From contig MAAT01000075.1 in NCBI GenBank assembly GCA_002162815.1, forward strand, positions 23,887 through 87,886: DNA of 64,000 nt. Direction: 5' to 3'. The notes beneath the pieces were generated by a model that was not told the origin of the DNA, searched no databases, and saw only the letters and a program-made list of their open reading frames with translations. Shown in pieces: positions 62,857 to 64,000 of the stretch (its first letter is position 1; every line of letters starts with the position of its first letter). This stretch comes from Gammaproteobacteria bacterium 53_120_T64 (GTDB taxonomy: Bacteria > Pseudomonadota > Gammaproteobacteria > Pseudomonadales > Porticoccaceae). A program made the position numbers and the translations under genes.

Positions 62857-63711
62857 CTAACCTACATCGGCAAAGCCATTGTCAATAACCACCAAGTCGC
62901 GCTCGACCACGGTGCAACGAAACGCCACGCTCTTATCGAGCTTCCAGATATCGGTGCGAATCGTTTCACCTGGATAAACCGGCGCTGAAAAGCGTGCTTT
63001 CATGCTGCGAAATAGTGTCACATCGTAGTCACAACAGGTCTTCAGCAAGGCGTGACCGGCGACACCGAAGGTGCACAAACCGTGAAGTATCGGACGTTCA
63101 AAACCGCCCTTCTTGGCCACAGCCGGATCGGCGTGGAGAGGGTTGTAGTCACCGGACAAGCGGTAAATCAGGGCCGCCTGCAATAAGGTCGGCAGCTCAC
63201 AACTGTCATCGGGCGCCGTTTCGGGAATCACCTGTGAAGCCGGTGGGCGGTCGGTACAACCGCCAAAACCACCCTGGCCACGAGCCATAGTGTTTTGTAT
63301 TAGGGTACACAGGGGCTCGCCGTCTTCGGTCGTCACCGTGCGCGAGGAATAAATAAAGACGCCCTTGCCCTCACCCTTGTCGATCACTTCATCAACCTTG
63401 GTGGTGGCCTTCAACGTGCCCGATGGCGGCAGCGGCTTGTGCAGAATAATTTCCTGATCGGCGTGCAGCACCTTGGTCCAATCGACACCAGTATCGGGCT
63501 CTTTTAGCCAGAAACCCGGATAGGCCAGTACCGTCGCCATGGTGGGCAGCGCACTAAGGTTTTCTTCGTAAACATAATTCAGGGCTTTTTCATCCAGCGG
63601 GTCATAACCGACACCGGCACCGAGGGCATACAACATCGTGTCGCGCTCGGTATAGGTGTGGACGATTTCTTCAAACTTTCGGTTTTTTAATGTCTCGTAA
63701 ACGATTGCCAT
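62857..63711 (-). CDS. Type-2 enoyl-CoA hydratase (double-hotdog MaoC, MFE-2-like)
   Basis: This 284-residue double-hotdog hydratase resembles the hydratase part of peroxisomal multifunctional enzyme type 2. The N-terminal hotdog has RDTMLYALGAGVGYDPLDE and LPTMATVLAYPGFW. The C-terminal hotdog carries the hydratase-2 motif YRLSGDYNPLHADPAVAKKG, with Asp and His in place, and FERPILHGLCTFGVAGHALL. It yields (3R)-hydroxyacyl-CoA. The next gene upstream, cut by the window edge, is an SDR whose end matches (3R)-hydroxyacyl-CoA dehydrogenases, so the two catalyse consecutive steps. TTGAGG lies before the ATG. A hairpin separates it from the SDR. Confidence 0.93.
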   Translation of the reverse strand: MAIVYETLKNRKFEEIVHTYTERDTMLYALGAGVGYDPLDEKALNYVYEENLSALPTMATVLAYPGFWLKEPDTGVDWTKVLHADQEIILHKPLPPSGTLKATTKVDEVIDKGEGKGVFIYSSRTVTTEDGEPLCTLIQNTMARGQGGFGGCTDRPPASQVIPETAPDDSCELPTLLQAALIYRLSGDYNPLHADPAVAKKGGFERPILHGLCTFGVAGHALLKTCCDYDVTLFRSMKARFSAPVYPGETIRTDIWKLDKSVAFRCTVVERDLVVIDNGFADVG

Positions 63712-63742
63712 TATTTTGCCTCAACCTTTAAAAACTGTATTT

Positions 63743-63775
63743 CAAAAAAAGGAGCGTCAACGCGCCCCTTTTTTA
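63743..63775 (-). terminator. Terminator-like hairpin between SDR and hydratase
   Basis: A-rich and T-rich arms extend a GGAGCG/CGC-CCC stem with one mismatch, giving a U-tract on the minus strand (TTTTTTT). It lies about 25 bases after the SDR stop. It may reduce read-through to the hydratase gene. Confidence 0.6.
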
Positions 63776-63796
63776 TTCACTTTATATCCGCTCGTT

Positions 63797-64000
63797 TTAA
63801 ACCGGATCCCAGGAGAAGACATCCTGTGAACGATCCAGAGGATAGAAATGACTTTCCAACTGAGGCATGGCCGTTTCAAAAATACTGTCGATGGTCCAAC
63901 CATCACCGGCGTGGCTGGAGCGCTCGGGGCGCGACTGACCCATCAGGAAGATCTCATTCATACGCACAGCAAAAATCTGACCGGAGATATGGGCGGCCCG
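63797..64000 (-). CDS. SDR-family (3R)-hydroxyacyl-CoA dehydrogenase, C-terminal part (cut by window edge)
   Basis: The last 67 residues of a minus-strand protein run into the window edge. They read AAHISGQIFAVRMNEIFLMG, then GDGWTIDSIFETA, and end in SQDVFSWDPV. This is the characteristic end of MFE-2-type short-chain dehydrogenases, which oxidise (3R)-hydroxyacyl-CoA in beta-oxidation. The catalytic core is outside the window, so the assignment depends on this tail and on the adjacent type-2 hydratase gene. Confidence 0.8.
   Translation of the reverse strand, partial: RAAHISGQIFAVRMNEIFLMGQSRPERSSHAGDGWTIDSIFETAMPQLESHFYPLDRSQDVFSWDPV

Noticed and set aside
1..64000. CRISPR arrays, prophage or integron structures
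   Set aside because: I saw no regularly spaced repeats with unique spacers, no phage structural genes and no integrase. The short tandem repeats listed as features are isolated.

Overview
The window reads as a chromosomal segment of a marine, heterotrophic gammaproteobacterium. The pointers are a Pseudomonas-like smc-zipA-ligA order, an FldB-type flavodoxin, a RegBA/RoxSR-type redox two-component pair, a proteobacterial dedicated sortase system, and an unusually high density of CoA-dependent catabolic genes. The Cellvibrionales/Spongiibacteraceae group is my best guess, by inference only. I saw no rRNA or tRNA genes, CRISPR arrays, insertion sequences or prophage genes.

Layout. 0-5 kb: ligA (cut by the window edge), zipA and smc on the minus strand. 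5.3-6.4 kb: trmL and fldB, divergent from smc. 6.4-13.2 kb, minus strand: two acyl-CoA dehydrogenases, a membrane GGDEF/EAL protein whose EAL half looks dead, and a MaoC-type hydratase pair. 13.3-18.8 kb, plus strand: a methionine-rich TonB-dependent receptor, a RegB/RegA-like redox sensor pair, and a CaiB/BaiF CoA-transferase. 19-25 kb: a small orphan protein, alr, gcdH, two small membrane-protein loci (one a frameshifted DUF998 gene), a VOC protein and an SCP2-type thiolase. 25.7-33.1 kb: a methyltransferase, then a complete Gram-negative sortase system. Its minus-strand operon holds a small unknown protein, an OmpA-like lipoprotein, the VIT/vWA sortase target and the sortase; a response regulator and sensor kinase are divergent from it. 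33.2-35.5 kb: yrbL and the decayed remains of a czc-type metal efflux operon. 35.6-42.6 kb: a signalling operon of substrate-binding protein, 1478-residue hybrid kinase and REC-GGDEF cyclase. 42.7-47.7 kb: a Baeyer-Villiger-type monooxygenase, an SDR and acs. 47.8-52.9 kb: panCD and rpsF-rpsR-(membrane protein)-rplI-dnaB. 53-64 kb: a minus-strand catabolic block with three acyl-CoA dehydrogenases, an aldehyde dehydrogenase, an HSL-type esterase, a sigma54-type activator, a CoA-transferase, a type-2 enoyl-CoA hydratase and an SDR tail.

How the genes fit together. The CoA-transferases, six acyl-CoA dehydrogenases plus GcdH, MaoC hydratases, SDRs, thiolase, BVMO, aldehyde dehydrogenase and esterase suggest degradation of lipids, steroids/terpenoids or cyclic ketones to acyl-CoA units, with Acs handling acetate. 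The three dehydrogenases at 53-56.6 kb lack the usual C-terminal YEGT glutamate, which recalls the multi-subunit enzymes of steroid side-chain degradation. The signalling genes carry the most unusual content: the dedicated sortase system with its own two-component pair, the orphan binding protein linked to a kinase and cyclic-di-GMP output, and a sigma54-type activator whose GAFTGA loop reads GAFAGA.
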